64,000 nucleotides of DNA. Origin: Streptococcus sp. CSL10205-OR2 (GTDB lineage Bacteria; Bacillota; Bacilli; Lactobacillales; Streptococcaceae). Below the pieces are notes generated by a model. That model did not search any database, was not told where the DNA came from, and saw nothing but the letters and a program-made list of their open reading frames with translations. The position numbers and the translations under genes are program-made. Positions 37,341 to 47,741 of this stretch are shown here, piece by piece (the first letter of the stretch is position 1; every line of letters begins with the position of its first letter). Location: NCBI RefSeq assembly GCF_025660655.1, contig NZ_JAOTIN010000001.1, forward strand, positions 62,001 to 126,000, in the 5' to 3' direction.

Positions 37341-38729
37341 TTGAATCATACATCTCAAAAAAATAAATTTCTCATTATTGGTTTTATGCTATTTGCTCTC
37401 TTTTTTGGAGCAGGTAACTTAATTTTCCCCGCCTTTTTAGGGATTTATTCTGGTGGGAATATTTGGCCAGCTGTGCTTGGATTTCTTTTAACAGCCGTCA
37501 CACTTCCCTTATTGGGTGTTATTGCCATTTCCTATACAGGAGCCACTAACCCTGAAGAGTTGGCAAGACCAATTGCAAAACCTTATGCTATCTTTTTTTC
37601 AGTAGCTCTTTACCTTTCAATAGGGCCGTTTTTTGCCATCCCTAGAACGGGAGCAACATCATACTCTGTTGGTGTGGCACCTATTTTTGGTGATAGTTTA
37701 CTCACAAAAGTTCTCTATGCTCTTGTCTTTTTTGGAATTTCTTATTGGCTAGCCATTAAACCTAATAAAATTGCTGATCGTATTGGTAAATACTTAACTC
37801 CTGCTCTTTTAGTCGTCATTGCTATCTTGGTTATCTTTTCATTTATCAAACCAGCCGGTAGCTTAGGAACTCCTACTGATATTGGTGGTGACGTGCAAAA
37901 TGCTTTTTCTAGTCTACCTTTTGTTGCTGGTATTATCCAAGGCTACGGAACAATGGATGCCTTAGCATCACTAGCTTTTTCTATTCTAGTTATTAATGCT
38001 GCTAAAAGTTTTGGTGATCAATCAAATAAAGAACTGGCTAAAACAACCATGAGTTCTGGAGTGATTGCAACTATCTTATTGGCTCTTATCTATATTTTCA
38101 TCACCCGTATCGGTGCCACTTCACAAAGTTTATTCACCTTTACAGATGGTCAATTCATGATGGATAACTCTGCCATTGATGGTGGTCATATCTTATCACA
38201 ATCAGCTCATTATTACCTAGGACAAATTGGACAGATTATTTTATCAGTTATCATCTTCCTAGCTTGTTTGACCACTTCAACAGGGCTCATTACTGCTTGT
38301 GCAGAATACTTTAATGAATTGGTTCCTAAGATTTCTTACTTTGTCTGGGTAACCTTATTCACCATTATTGCAACAACGTTCTATTTTGGTGGTCTTGCTG
38401 AAATTATCAATTGGTCAGTACCTGTTCTCTTTTTACTCTATCCACTTACTATTACTTTGATTTTCTTATCACTAACAAAAGAGTGGTTCAAAGGAGATCG
38501 TCTGGTTTATCAGATAACAACAGGTTTTACACTAATCCCTGCACTGTATGATGCCATTTCAACCCTAAGTGGAATGACTGGTTTCTTTACTATTTCTAAA
38601 GGAATAAAGGATTTCTTTACAACTGTCGTTCCTCTTGGACAATATTCAATGGGATGGATTAGTTTTGCAATCGTTGGATTTGTTATTGGCTTTATCATTT
38701 CGTTAATCAAGAGAAATGCTAATCACTAA
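37341..38729 (+). CDS. brnQ: Branched-chain amino acid:cation symporter BrnQ
   Basis: 462 aa, LIVCS family, about 12 transmembrane segments. Typical start FLIIGFMLFALFFGAGNLIF (about 10-29) and GPFFAIPRTGATSYSVGV (about 95-112). Starts at TTG behind AGAAAGGG; the next Met lies inside the first membrane helix, so TTG is the likely start. Family knowledge: Na+- or H+-coupled uptake of Leu, Ile and Val. Own consensus promoter upstream. Confidence 0.92.
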   Translation: MNHTSQKNKFLIIGFMLFALFFGAGNLIFPAFLGIYSGGNIWPAVLGFLLTAVTLPLLGVIAISYTGATNPEELARPIAKPYAIFFSVALYLSIGPFFAIPRTGATSYSVGVAPIFGDSLLTKVLYALVFFGISYWLAIKPNKIADRIGKYLTPALLVVIAILVIFSFIKPAGSLGTPTDIGGDVQNAFSSLPFVAGIIQGYGTMDALASLAFSILVINAAKSFGDQSNKELAKTTMSSGVIATILLALIYIFITRIGATSQSLFTFTDGQFMMDNSAIDGGHILSQSAHYYLGQIGQIILSVIIFLACLTTSTGLITACAEYFNELVPKISYFVWVTLFTIIATTFYFGGLAEIINWSVPVLFLLYPLTITLIFLSLTKEWFKGDRLVYQITTGFTLIPALYDAISTLSGMTGFFTISKGIKDFFTTVVPLGQYSMGWISFAIVGFVIGFIISLIKRNANH

Positions 38730-38755
38730 GTATCATTTTTATTAAGATATAACAT

Positions 38756-38830
38756 AACGTCTTCTTAGCTTCTGTAAGAGGACGTTTACTATTTAAAAAG
38801 TACTTGCTCTGTCGATGCAAGTACTTTTAT
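38756..38830. terminator. Two hairpins between brnQ and metI
   Basis: First: AACGTC (38756-38761) with GACGTT (38781-38786), further paired TCTTA/TAAGA, T-poor. Second: 12-bp perfect stem AAAAGTACTTGC (38796-38807) with GCAAGTACTTTT (38817-38828), which serves the met operon on the minus strand and possibly brnQ. Confidence 0.78.
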
Positions 38831-38833
38831 TTG

Positions 38834-39526
38834 TTATTTGTGACTAATTTTTTTAGTTAGGAAATCACCCAAGAATTGGACGCCAAAAATGATGAGGAGG
38901 ATGCAGATGGTAGCGACCCAAGTGACATCGTTGTTGTAGCGATTATAACCATAGGAAATGGCCACATGCCCAAGGCCTCCCGCACCAATTGCTCCAGCCA
39001 TAGCAGTTTCACCAACTAAAGAGATAATGGTGACTGTTGACACTCGGATAATGTCTGGTAGACCTTCGGTGATATAGATGAGAACAATATCCCAAGTTGT
39101 TGCTCCTGAGGCTTGTGCGGCTTCAATCACGCCTTTATCTAACTCTGATAAAACTACCTGCACTTGTCTGACAAAAAAAGCAAACACGGCAACAGATAGT
39201 GAAATATTGGCGACATCTGGTCCGATAACAGAATTGACTAATAATAGAGCGATAGGAAACATGATGGCTAGTAAAATGATAAAAGGAATAGCTCTAAAAA
39301 TGGAAATGATTTTATCAAGAACCCAGTAAATATATTTATTTTCTAAAACACCTTGTGGAGCAGTCATCACTAATAATAAGCCTGCGCCTAAACCAAGGCT
39401 TCCCCCTATGATAAAGGGAATAATAGTCATATAAAGCGTGTAGTAAATAGCTGTTCCCCAACCATTATCACCACCCCAACCAAGTTGGTAAACATTGGGA
39501 AGATAGGTCTGAATTAACTCAATCAT
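38834..39526 (-). CDS. metI: Methionine ABC transporter permease MetI
   Basis: 230 aa, about five or six transmembrane segments. The cytoplasmic EAA-type coupling loop is EAAQASGATTWDIVLIYITEGLP (about 135-157; E and G conserved). Conserved IGAGGLGHVAISYGYNRYN near the C-terminus is the MetI hallmark. It directly abuts metN. Transports methionine with MetN and MetQ. Confidence 0.93.
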   Translation of the reverse strand: MIELIQTYLPNVYQLGWGGDNGWGTAIYYTLYMTIIPFIIGGSLGLGAGLLLVMTAPQGVLENKYIYWVLDKIISIFRAIPFIILLAIMFPIALLLVNSVIGPDVANISLSVAVFAFFVRQVQVVLSELDKGVIEAAQASGATTWDIVLIYITEGLPDIIRVSTVTIISLVGETAMAGAIGAGGLGHVAISYGYNRYNNDVTWVATICILLIIFGVQFLGDFLTKKISHK

Positions 39527-40591
39527 TTAACGTCCTCTCTTTAAAATATCTACTGTGACATTGGAAGCATTGATAGCTGACAATGCTTTTTCAAGACTTT
39601 CCTCACTACCTTCTAAAATAGCAATCATCTCGCCAACAGGTGTATCATCCAAAATTTCAATGTTACCGTATAAAATATTAGCACTGATATCAAATTGCTT
39701 ATAAATCCTATTGAGAATAGGTTCGTCTGTTGATGAACCGACATAATTTAATTTTACCAAGACAGCATTTTTCTGTAATTGTTGTACAATATCTTGTTTT
39801 TCAATTTTTGGCAAGGCTTCATCAATACCAGTTGCCACATTGATAAAGTCTTTTGTTAAGGTCTCTTTAGGATGTGAAAATATCTCTAGGATAGAGCCTT
39901 CTTCTATCAATTGTCCATTTTGCATAACAGCTACGCGGTGGCAAATATCCTTGACGATTTGCATTTCATGAGTGATTAAAACAATGGTTAAATCTAATTT
40001 TTTATTGAGCTCTTGTAGTAAGGCTAAAATTTGTTTGGTTGTTTTTGGATCAAGAGCAGATGTTGATTCATCTGAAATCAAAATTTTAGGGTCGTTAGCT
40101 AGGGCACGAGCAATAGCAACACGTTGCTTTTGACCTCCAGATAATTGTGCTGGATAACTATCAGAGCGATCCGATAATCCCACTAAATCTAATAAATCTT
40201 GCACTTTTTGTTCTTTTTCAGTCTTACTTAGGGGTGAGTGTTTTAGAGCAAAGGCAATGTTTTCTCTTGCTGTTTTTTGCGCCATGAGATTAAAATGCTG
40301 AAAAATCATCCCAATATCACGACGTTTTTCACGCAGTTCTTTGGGACTAATTTGAATGTTGTTTTGATCAAATGTCACATCACCATCGACGGTGATTTTA
40401 CCTGCTATTGGTACTTGTAAAAGATTAATCACGCGCACAAGTGTTGACTTCCCAGCACCTGAATAACCAACAATACCATAAATTTGTCCCTTATCAATCG
40501 TTAGACTAACATTTTTAACAGCTTCGATAACCTTATTTTTTTGACGAAAGGTAATGTCAATGTTGTCTAAAGAGATAATGGTTTGAGCCAT
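39527..40591 (-). CDS. metN: Methionine ABC transporter ATP-binding protein MetN
   Basis: 354 aa. Walker A GYSGAGKSTLVR (about 38-49), signature LSGGQKQRVAIARAL (about 144-158), Walker B ILISDEST and H-loop ITHEM. The C-terminal NIL domain (about 270-350) binds methionine and gives trans-inhibition. Stop abuts metI. It is 92 nt from metQ; the gap carries an unpaired hairpin-like AAGCGTG repeat (40640-40670), possibly damping expression downstream of metQ. Confidence 0.93.
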   Translation of the reverse strand: MAQTIISLDNIDITFRQKNKVIEAVKNVSLTIDKGQIYGIVGYSGAGKSTLVRVINLLQVPIAGKITVDGDVTFDQNNIQISPKELREKRRDIGMIFQHFNLMAQKTARENIAFALKHSPLSKTEKEQKVQDLLDLVGLSDRSDSYPAQLSGGQKQRVAIARALANDPKILISDESTSALDPKTTKQILALLQELNKKLDLTIVLITHEMQIVKDICHRVAVMQNGQLIEEGSILEIFSHPKETLTKDFINVATGIDEALPKIEKQDIVQQLQKNAVLVKLNYVGSSTDEPILNRIYKQFDISANILYGNIEILDDTPVGEMIAILEGSEESLEKALSAINASNVTVDILKRGR

Positions 40592-40683
40592 AGTTATTCC
40601 CTTTCTTTCATTTCTTTTAAAATCTATTCATTAGAGCATATAAGCAGATTAAGCGTGCTATTCACACGCTTAATTGTCTTATT

Positions 40684-41538
40684 TTACCAAACTGGTAAGT
40701 CAATACCATCTGAAGTCTCTTCGATGATTTTCTTAACATCATCTGTTTGATAAGCCTCTACAACTTTTTTAATCAAGTCTGCTTTTTTAGATTTTTCCCA
40801 ATCTTTTTGTCCAACAATAATATTAATCCATTGTTTTGAATCATCATTGATTTCTTCTTTAAAGAGTGATGTTTCATAATCAATATTTGCTGGCACAGCA
40901 TAGCTGTTGTTAACAATAGCTGCATCTGCTGAAATGAGTGAGCGAGCTGTTTGACTAGCTTCAAGTTCTTTAATATCTAAGTTTTTAGGATTTGATTTGA
41001 TATTAGCAATGGTTGCCAGTTCATCACCTGAAACATCTAACTCAATGAGCCCTGCAGATTGTAAGACGTATAAAGAACGACTTTCGTTAGTAGCATCATT
41101 TGGAACAGCAATTTGAGCACCATCTGGCAATTCTGAAACATTTTGATATTTTGCTTTACCAGAAGCATCTGTTCCAGAAAATAGGTGAACTGGACTAATA
41201 TACGTTTCAGCGATGGTCACTAAATCACCATTATTTTCATCATTCCAATTGTTTAAAAAGTTGTAATGTTGAAAAGCATTAATGTCCACTTCACTATTTG
41301 CCAAAGCTTTGTTTGGTTGAGAGTATTCAGTGAATTCTACAAAATCAAGATCGATATCTTCTGATTCCAACAAATCTTCAATTTTATCCCAACGTGCTTC
41401 ATCAGATTCTGTCATTGACATCACACCGATTTTTAATGTTTTAGCATCATCGTCATCACTCTTAGCACCGCATGCTGCTAAAATAAATCCGGCCAATAAT
41501 GTAATCGTCAGTAATGAAACTATTTTTTTAAATGACAT
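40684..41538 (-). CDS. metQ: Methionine-binding lipoprotein MetQ
   Basis: 284 aa. Lipoprotein signal peptide with lipobox LAAC (Cys22) after a hydrophobic LLTITLLAGFILAAC. NlpA/MetQ domain: LKIGVMSMTESDEARWD, VDINAFQHYNFLNNW (about 98-112) and IAVPNDATNESRSLYVLQ (about 145-162). First gene of the metQ-metN-metI operon. A MET-box lies upstream. Confidence 0.92.
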   Translation of the reverse strand: MSFKKIVSLLTITLLAGFILAACGAKSDDDDAKTLKIGVMSMTESDEARWDKIEDLLESEDIDLDFVEFTEYSQPNKALANSEVDINAFQHYNFLNNWNDENNGDLVTIAETYISPVHLFSGTDASGKAKYQNVSELPDGAQIAVPNDATNESRSLYVLQSAGLIELDVSGDELATIANIKSNPKNLDIKELEASQTARSLISADAAIVNNSYAVPANIDYETSLFKEEINDDSKQWINIIVGQKDWEKSKKADLIKKVVEAYQTDDVKKIIEETSDGIDLPVW

Positions 41539-41627
41539 AATATTTCCTCTTTTTCTTTTAATAAATGACTGGTCTTATTCTCTCATATCTTATTATAAGA
41601 ATCAAATTGTTATTCTATTGAATTTGT

Positions 41628-41644
41628 TATAGTTTTTAACTATA
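41628..41644 (-). promoter_or_regulatory. MET-box upstream of metQ
   Basis: 17-bp palindrome TATAGTTTTTAACTATA, matching the streptococcal MET-box (TATAGTTTnAAACTATA) bound by the LysR-type regulator MtaR/MetR. It lies about 90 bp before the metQ ATG, ahead of a TATAAT at about 41592, an activator position. Confidence 0.75.
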
Positions 41645-41661
41645 TCTAAGTTTATAAAAAA

Positions 41662-41692
41662 TGCCTGCTGTCAAAAACAAGACAGACAAGCA
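41662..41692 (-). terminator. galKTE terminator
   Basis: Imperfect stem TGCCTGCTGTC (41662-41672) with GACAGACAAGCA (41681-41692); a T-run follows on the minus strand. Confidence 0.65.
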
Positions 41693-41720
41693 TGTTATTT
41701 TTAAATCGTAAGAAAAATGG

Positions 41721-42722
41721 CTATTTTCTATCATCATACCCATTAGGGTGACTAGAATGCCAAGCCCAAGCTGTTTCAATAATTTTTTTAATATTATCAA
41801 ACCGAGGCTTCCAGCCTAGAATTTCTCTTGCTTTTTTTGAATCAGCAATAAGGGTATCTGGATCTCCCTGTCTTCTCTCACCAATTTCTGATGGAATGGG
41901 ATGATTTGTCACTTCTCTAGCAGCTTCTAGGATTTCTAAGTTAGAAAAACCAGTTGATGACCCTAGATTAAAGGCTGTTGAAGGATTACCTTCACGTAAG
42001 TAATTAACCGCTAAGATATGAGCATCTGCCAAATCAAAAGGATGAACATAATCTCTAATATTTGTACCATCTGGCGTCTTGTAATCATCACCAAAAATCA
42101 TGATTTTGTCACGTTTTCCTTGTGCGACTTGTAAGATAATCGGTAAAAGATGGGTTTCAGGTCCATGATCTTCTCCGATAGAACCGTCTGGTTTTGCTCC
42201 TGCAACATTAAAATAACGAAGCGCTACTGATTTTAAACCATAGGCACTATCAGCCCATTTCATGATTGTTTCCATCATCAACTTACTTTCTCCGTAAGGA
42301 TTGATTGGTTTTTGATTATCATCTTCTTGAATTGGCATTTTTTCTGGGATACCATAGGTTGCTGCTGTTGATGAGAAGACAATATTTTTAATCTCACATT
42401 CACGCATCACTTCTAGTAGTGAAATCATTCCAGCCGTATTATTATTGAAATATTTTAAAGGATCACTCATCGACTCAGCCACAAGTGAAAAGGCAGCAAA
42501 GTGAATAACAGCATCGATATCTGGATGTTTTGAGAAGACTTGTCGCATAAAGTCTTTGTCTGCTAAATCACCTTCATAAAACACCGCATCAGAGTGAACA
42601 GCATCACGATGACCCGTCACTAAATTATCGACCACAACAACTTGTTCATCCCCTTTTTCAATCAAACGATCAACCATGTGTGATCCAATATAGCCAGCAC
42701 CACCAAGTACTAAAACAGTCAT
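41721..42722 (-). CDS. galE: UDP-glucose 4-epimerase GalE
   Basis: 333 aa. NAD-binding [14 protein letters not shown] (about 4-17); catalytic Ser in SSTAATYG and the YxxxK motif YGESK (about 147-151); substrate loop [18 protein letters not shown]. Interconverts UDP-galactose and UDP-glucose, recycling the Leloir intermediate made by GalT. Last gene of galK-galT-galE, 1 nt after galT. Confidence 0.94.
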   Translation of the reverse strand: MTVLVLGGAGYIGSHMVDRLIEKGDEQVVVVDNLVTGHRDAVHSDAVFYEGDLADKDFMRQVFSKHPDIDAVIHFAAFSLVAESMSDPLKYFNNNTAGMISLLEVMRECEIKNIVFSSTAATYGIPEKMPIQEDDNQKPINPYGESKLMMETIMKWADSAYGLKSVALRYFNVAGAKPDGSIGEDHGPETHLLPIILQVAQGKRDKIMIFGDDYKTPDGTNIRDYVHPFDLADAHILAVNYLREGNPSTAFNLGSSTGFSNLEILEAAREVTNHPIPSEIGERRQGDPDTLIADSKKAREILGWKPRFDNIKKIIETAWAWHSSHPNGYDDRK

Positions 42723-42723
42723 T

Positions 42724-44208
42724 TTAATCTCCTTTTATAATCCCAACACTTCTCACGAAAGCCATAAAGGCCTCTTGACCAGCTTTTGTCCGTTTATAGA
42801 CACCAGCATCTTCAAGAACACGAGCAAAAACAAGACCCATTTCTTCTTTGACAATGTCTGATACTGTCTCTGGGTCAAACTGACCATACTTGGCTTTAAT
42901 GTCATCAGCCCAAGTTTTGTGATAGTCTTTTAAATCATTTTCTTTTTCCAATAAATAACGTTCAACATCCAAGAGCTCATCTTTTAGACGAGGTGGTAAA
43001 ATAGCTAACCCCATCACTTCAATGAGTCCAATATTTTCTTTTTTGATGTGTTGCACATCTGGATGTGGGTGATATATCCCGTCTGGAAATTCTTCTGATG
43101 TATGATTATCTCTTAAGACAAGGTCGAGTTCATATAAACCATTGTTTTTTCTAGCAATGGGAGTAACGGTATGGTGTTCTTCACTGCCGGTCTTTGCAAT
43201 GATATCTTGGCTCACATCAGAATAATCTTTCCAAGCTAGGCGAATTGTTTCTGCCAAAGCAACTAATTCTTCTTTATGATCACCTCTTAGACGAAGAACA
43301 GACATCGGCCACTTCACAATACCAGCTTGAATGTTTTCAAACCCTTCAAATGAAAAAGAATTGTCTAGCGGTGCCACTTCCATTGGAAAAGTGTGTTTTC
43401 CTGCTTGGTAATGATTATGTGTCAAAATAGACCCACCAACAATTGGTAAATCGGCATTACTACCAACGAAATAAGTTGGGAAAATATCAACAATGTCTAA
43501 CAACTGTTCAAAGGTTTTTTGACTAATCACCATAGGAACATGTTCAGTGTTTAACACGATACTATGTTCATTAAAGTAGGCATAAGGTGAATATTGAAAT
43601 CCCCATTTTTCATCACCTAAATCAAGTCTGATGATGCGATGGTTAGCTCTTGCTGGATGATTGATTCTGCCTTGATAGCCTTCGTTTTCAACACAAAGTT
43701 GACACATGGGATAGCTAGTGCTTTTCATTTGTTTTGCCATGGCAATCGCCTTTGGATCTTTTTCAGGCTTTGATAGGTTAATCGTAATCTCTAAATGGCC
43801 ATAATCAGTCGCCACTTGATAATAAATATTTTTAGCAATAGCTTTTAACTTAATGTAATCATTTTTTTGACTGAGCTGATAAAAATCAGAAATAGCTTGC
43901 TTTTTATTTGTTGCATACGTCTGCCAAAAGTCATGATTAAGCTGACTAGGTATTGGTGTGATAAAATTCATCAATTCTGCACCCAAGGTATCTTTTTCTT
44001 CTTGAAGCGCTCCTACTTTACCATTTGTAACAGCTAAGGCAACCAATTCATCTTTTAAAGCAATAAGTTCAGTAAGCTCAGTTTCTTTCTGAGTATTTTC
44101 TTCTCCTACTAGAGCCAAAATACGATTTCTTAGATAAATAGCATCTAAAGGCGTGTAATGAGAATTCTCGATAACTTTATCAACAAAGACATCTATTATT
44201 GTTTTCAT
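42724..44208 (-). CDS. galT: Galactose-1-phosphate uridylyltransferase GalT (Firmicute type)
   Basis: 494 aa, the long class II (GalT_N/GalT_C) form. Start at the ATG 44208 ([12 protein letters not shown]); the frame extends into galK upstream. GalK stop and this start are 4 nt apart. Conserved [14 protein letters not shown] (zinc/substrate segment, about 183-196) and [20 protein letters not shown] (about 266-285) with active-site histidines. Transfers UMP from UDP-glucose to galactose-1-phosphate. Confidence 0.92.
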   Translation of the reverse strand: MKTIIDVFVDKVIENSHYTPLDAIYLRNRILALVGEENTQKETELTELIALKDELVALAVTNGKVGALQEEKDTLGAELMNFITPIPSQLNHDFWQTYATNKKQAISDFYQLSQKNDYIKLKAIAKNIYYQVATDYGHLEITINLSKPEKDPKAIAMAKQMKSTSYPMCQLCVENEGYQGRINHPARANHRIIRLDLGDEKWGFQYSPYAYFNEHSIVLNTEHVPMVISQKTFEQLLDIVDIFPTYFVGSNADLPIVGGSILTHNHYQAGKHTFPMEVAPLDNSFSFEGFENIQAGIVKWPMSVLRLRGDHKEELVALAETIRLAWKDYSDVSQDIIAKTGSEEHHTVTPIARKNNGLYELDLVLRDNHTSEEFPDGIYHPHPDVQHIKKENIGLIEVMGLAILPPRLKDELLDVERYLLEKENDLKDYHKTWADDIKAKYGQFDPETVSDIVKEEMGLVFARVLEDAGVYKRTKAGQEAFMAFVRSVGIIKGD

Positions 44209-44212
44209 AGTC

Positions 44213-45385
44213 TTATTTTCTTGATAGGACACGTGAGCCACCTGCTACTTCAGCAATGTAAAAGTCTGGGGCATAACCAATTTTTTCTGTGTAAATTTTA
44301 CCCACATTCTCTTTAAATTGATCAACTTTGTCTTTAGCAACAATAGCAATACCACAGCCACCAAATCCTGCACCTGTCATACGTGCACCAAGTACCCCCT
44401 CTTGTTCCCATGCTGTATGAGCAAGAGTATCAAGTTCGATACCTGTGACTTCATAATCATGCTCTAAAGACACATGAGAGGCATTCACTAGACGACCAAA
44501 TCTTTCTAAATCACCTGCTGCTAAGGCTTCACGCGCTTCAAGTGTTCTTTGGTTTTCAAGAACAGCGTGACGAGCACGTTTTAGGCGATTTTCGTCTTTA
44601 ATCAAATAAGCATATTCATCAAAAGCTTTGGCATCTAATTCACCAAGTGTTTTAATATCTAAGACAGTGTTTAATTCTTCAACAGCCATCTCGCATTCGC
44701 TACGGCGCTCGTTATATTTTGAATCAGCCAATTCACGACGTTTATTGGTGTTCATGATAACGATAACGTTATCCCCCAAATCAAGTGGTACTAAGTCATA
44801 CTCTAAGGTGTTAGTATCAAGATAAATAGCGCGATTATCAGCACCCATACCAATCGCAAATTGATCCATAATGCCTGAGTTAACTCCGATAAAGTTGTTT
44901 TCGGTTTGTTTACCAATTTTTACAAGGTCTAAACGTTCTAATTTAAGAGCAAATAATTCTTCTGCAATAATACCAATCAACAGTTCTAATGATGCTGATG
45001 ATGATAAACCTGCACCATTTGGAATGTTACCATAAACATAGATATCCATACCTTTATCAATAGTATGACCTGCTTCTTGCAAGAATTTAAGAACACCCTT
45101 AGCATAGTTTGTCCAATTGTCTTTCTTATCAAAGACAAGGTTGTTTAAGTCAACTTCGATAATGCCTAAATCTTCAAAGTTTGCTGAATAAAAACGTAAG
45201 GTTTGATCATCACGTTTTCTAGCTGCACCGTATGTTCCAATAGTGATAGCTGCTGGAAAAACATGGCCGCCATTATAATCAGTATGTTCACCAATCAAAT
45301 TGATACGTCCTGGTGAGAAAAAAGTGGCATCTGCTTCAGCATTAAAAACAGCTGAAAAAGCTTGTTGTAGTTCTTGAATGTCCAT
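44213..45385 (-). CDS. galK: Galactokinase GalK
   Basis: 390 aa, GHMP kinase. Galactokinase signature [19 protein letters not shown] (about 26-44), ATP loop [17 protein letters not shown] (about 119-135), catalytic aspartate region [15 protein letters not shown] (about 167-181) and GHMP_C motif [16 protein letters not shown]. First enzyme of the Leloir pathway and first gene of galKTE, divergent from galR. Confidence 0.95.
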   Translation of the reverse strand: MDIQELQQAFSAVFNAEADATFFSPGRINLIGEHTDYNGGHVFPAAITIGTYGAARKRDDQTLRFYSANFEDLGIIEVDLNNLVFDKKDNWTNYAKGVLKFLQEAGHTIDKGMDIYVYGNIPNGAGLSSSASLELLIGIIAEELFALKLERLDLVKIGKQTENNFIGVNSGIMDQFAIGMGADNRAIYLDTNTLEYDLVPLDLGDNVIVIMNTNKRRELADSKYNERRSECEMAVEELNTVLDIKTLGELDAKAFDEYAYLIKDENRLKRARHAVLENQRTLEAREALAAGDLERFGRLVNASHVSLEHDYEVTGIELDTLAHTAWEQEGVLGARMTGAGFGGCGIAIVAKDKVDQFKENVGKIYTEKIGYAPDFYIAEVAGGSRVLSRK

Positions 45386-45424
45386 AAGGTTCTCCTTTAA
45401 AATTTATGATAATGGTTCATTCTT

Positions 45425-45500
45425 ATTTTACGCTTTAGAAAATCTAAAGTCAATTATTTTAGTAAAATTTTACTAATTTTTTTATTTTTTATGATATAAT
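45425..45500. promoter_or_regulatory. Divergent galK/galR promoter region with two palindromes
   Basis: galK promoter on the minus strand: -35 TTGACT (45448-45453), 17-bp spacer, -10 TAAAAT (45425-45430). The spacer is filled by CTTTAGA-AAA-TCTAAAG (45433-45449). A second, 18-bp perfect palindrome TTAGTAAAATTTTACTAA (45459-45476) lies between the promoters. galR has an extended -10 TGATATAAT ending at 45500. Both palindromes are candidate GalR operators. Confidence 0.75.
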
Positions 45501-45524
45501 AAAAACGACTAAAGGAGAAGGGTT

Positions 45525-46526
45525 ATGGCAACGATTAAAGATATCGCTAAAGCAGCAAAGGTCTCAATAGCTACTGTATCACGTGTTCTCAGTCAAGACG
45601 ACACTCTTTCAGTTAGCCCAAAGACTAGAGAAAAAATACTAACGGCTGCAGAAAAACTCAACTATACCAAACACCAAAAAAATAGTAAAAAAAATGGTCA
45701 GAAAAAAACCATTGCTATTTTGCAGTGGTATAGTGAGCAAGAAGAACTTAATGACCTTTATTATTATGCCATTCGTGTTGGCATTGAAAAAAGAGCTCAA
45801 GAATTAGGTTATGATATCTTGCGCTTTTTCAATAATGCTATTTTTTCAATAGATACTAATATTGCTGGTATTCTTGCCATTGGCAAATTTAGTCAGAAAC
45901 AGATTGAAAAATTGGAAAAAATCACTTCAACTTTGATTTTTGTGGATAGTGACACACTGAACTATGGCTATTCATGTGTTACCACCGATTTTGATAGTTC
46001 AGTCATTAATACTATTGATTATTTTTTAAACAAAAATTTATCTGATATTGGGATGATAGCAGGTGAGGAGTCGACTAGTGATGGCTTAGAACATTTAATT
46101 GACCAACGTTTTCGAACTTTTAAAAACTACATGAGTGAATTAGGCATCTACAAAGCAAAATCAGTCTATGTAGGACCATTTTCAACCCAGTCTGGCTATA
46201 ACTTGATGCAAAAAGCCATTCAAGAATTGGGAAATGAACTTCCACAAGCCTTTTTCATAGCTAATGATACTTTGGCTGTGGGGGCTTTAAAGGCCTTACA
46301 AGAAGCAAAGATTGCTGTGCCTGAAAGAGTGAGTCTCATTGCCTTTAACGACACCCCTATCACGAAACAAGTTTTTCCAGCCCTATCTAGTGTCACTGTT
46401 TATACTGAGGAGATGGGGAAAATCGCAGTCGATTTGATGACACAAACCCTATCGCCAAACCCTCCAAAAATTGCTTCAATGGTTAGATTAGCGACCAAGT
46501 TAACCATCAGAGATAGTTGCCTCTAA
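45525..46526 (+). CDS. galR: LacI-family galactose operon regulator GalR
   Basis: 333 aa. N-terminal LacI helix-turn-helix ATIKDIAKAAKVSIATVSRVL (residues 2-22; hinge KILTAAEKLNYT). The periplasmic-binding-like domain includes DSDTLNYGYSCVTTDF (about 145-160) and FIANDTLAVGALKALQEA. A Lys-rich insertion (HQKNSKKNGQKK) follows the hinge. Divergent from galKTE, which it presumably controls in response to galactose. SD is AAAGGAG. Confidence 0.93.
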   Translation: MATIKDIAKAAKVSIATVSRVLSQDDTLSVSPKTREKILTAAEKLNYTKHQKNSKKNGQKKTIAILQWYSEQEELNDLYYYAIRVGIEKRAQELGYDILRFFNNAIFSIDTNIAGILAIGKFSQKQIEKLEKITSTLIFVDSDTLNYGYSCVTTDFDSSVINTIDYFLNKNLSDIGMIAGEESTSDGLEHLIDQRFRTFKNYMSELGIYKAKSVYVGPFSTQSGYNLMQKAIQELGNELPQAFFIANDTLAVGALKALQEAKIAVPERVSLIAFNDTPITKQVFPALSSVTVYTEEMGKIAVDLMTQTLSPNPPKIASMVRLATKLTIRDSCL

Positions 46527-46527
46527 T

Positions 46528-46557
46528 AAAAAACCACGATATATATCGTGGTTTTTT
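46528..46557. terminator. Bidirectional galR/galM terminator
   Basis: 13-bp arms: AAAAAACCACGAT (46528-46540) and ATCGTGGTTTTTT (46545-46557), loop ATAT; the whole sequence is palindromic. Confidence 0.92.
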
Positions 46558-46559
46558 GG

Positions 46560-47591
46560 TTACTCTTTTGTGTATGAAAAAGTAATGCTATGTGTCACTG
46601 TTTCTCCTTTTTTAATAACAGTATTACCAAAATCAGGATGGTTGATGGCATCAGGTAGAGTCTGAGCTTCCATAGCTACACCTTCATGTTTTTTATTTTC
46701 AAGACCATGATCTCGTGAAAAATAAACATTGTCTTCAGGGAAGTTAAAAGTATAAACCACTAAGGCGTTTCTATCAGAGTAGATAGAGATGGTATCGTGA
46801 CTATCTTTATCTCTTAAAACAGCAATCGGTTGATTGTCTTTTGAGCTGACAAGAAAGGCGTCGTCAATACCACCAGTTGCTTCAATGGCAGGAATGAGAG
46901 GCTTAAAGCTTCTAAAGTCATAAGGAGTAGCTGCTACTTCTTTTTTCACACCAGTTGGAATGAGGGTGTCATCTGATTCCAGTACCTGTTCTGCATTTAT
47001 TTTTAATTCATGACTTGACAAATCTTGTTTATCACTAAGATTGAAATAGACATGATTTGTTGGATTAAACAAAGTGTCTTTTGTAACGTCTGTCGCTGTG
47101 TAAGTAACGGTTAACTTGTTTTGATTATCTAGTAGGTATAAGGCGGTAACTGTCATATCACCTGGAAAATCATCGATTTCTTCTTTGGCATGATAGGTGA
47201 ATTTAACACCTATTTTGTCATTGTCTTCAACCAACTCATAATCCCAATGTTGACGATGAAAACCATTTGGTCCACCATGTAGTGCGTTGCCATTATTATT
47301 TTGAGCCACTTGATATTCTTGGTCTGAAATACTAAATTGACCATTTTTGATGCGTCCTGCCACACGTCCAATAGACTGACCTGCAGCAATACCGTTTTGA
47401 TTGTAGTGACTTGGTGTATCAAAACCTAAGACGATATTTTTCTTGGAACCATCTGCTTGAGGGACTAAAAAGGCTTGCCAAGTAGCACCTAAGGTTATTA
47501 GATGTGCTTCTACACCATTATCATTGATAAGTCGAATTTGAGTGACTTCTTTATCTTTAATTGTTTCAATCACTTTTGTTGTTATTTCCAT
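46560..47591 (-). CDS. galM: Aldose 1-epimerase (galactose mutarotase) GalM
   Basis: 343 aa from the ATG at 47591, behind GAAGGAGATTACT; the upstream TTG (47606) lies inside that site. Conserved SIGRVAGRIKNGQFSI (about 76-91), NNGNALHGGPNGFHRQHWD (catalytic His, about 99-117), NPTNHVYFNLS (second His) and the catalytic Glu region EGVAMEAQTLPD. Converts beta- to alpha-galactose for GalK. Convergent with galR. Confidence 0.93.
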   Translation of the reverse strand: MEITTKVIETIKDKEVTQIRLINDNGVEAHLITLGATWQAFLVPQADGSKKNIVLGFDTPSHYNQNGIAAGQSIGRVAGRIKNGQFSISDQEYQVAQNNNGNALHGGPNGFHRQHWDYELVEDNDKIGVKFTYHAKEEIDDFPGDMTVTALYLLDNQNKLTVTYTATDVTKDTLFNPTNHVYFNLSDKQDLSSHELKINAEQVLESDDTLIPTGVKKEVAATPYDFRSFKPLIPAIEATGGIDDAFLVSSKDNQPIAVLRDKDSHDTISIYSDRNALVVYTFNFPEDNVYFSRDHGLENKKHEGVAMEAQTLPDAINHPDFGNTVIKKGETVTHSITFSYTKE

Positions 47592-47711
47592 AGTAATCTC
47601 CTTCAAAAGTTATAACTATTCTTATTGTACAACTTAATATATTAAAAGTAAACGTTTTCTAGTGAATCACCTTTGTATCTAAGGTAAATGGTTTGAACTT
47701 TTTCAAAAAAA

Positions 47712-47736
47712 GCCTAACGACAAACGTTAGACTTTT
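47712..47736 (-). terminator. leuS terminator
   Basis: Stem around CTAACG (47714-47719) with CGTTAG (47725-47730) and outer G-C pair. On the minus strand it is followed by seven T (47704-47710). Confidence 0.82.
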
Positions 47737-47741
47737 GATTC

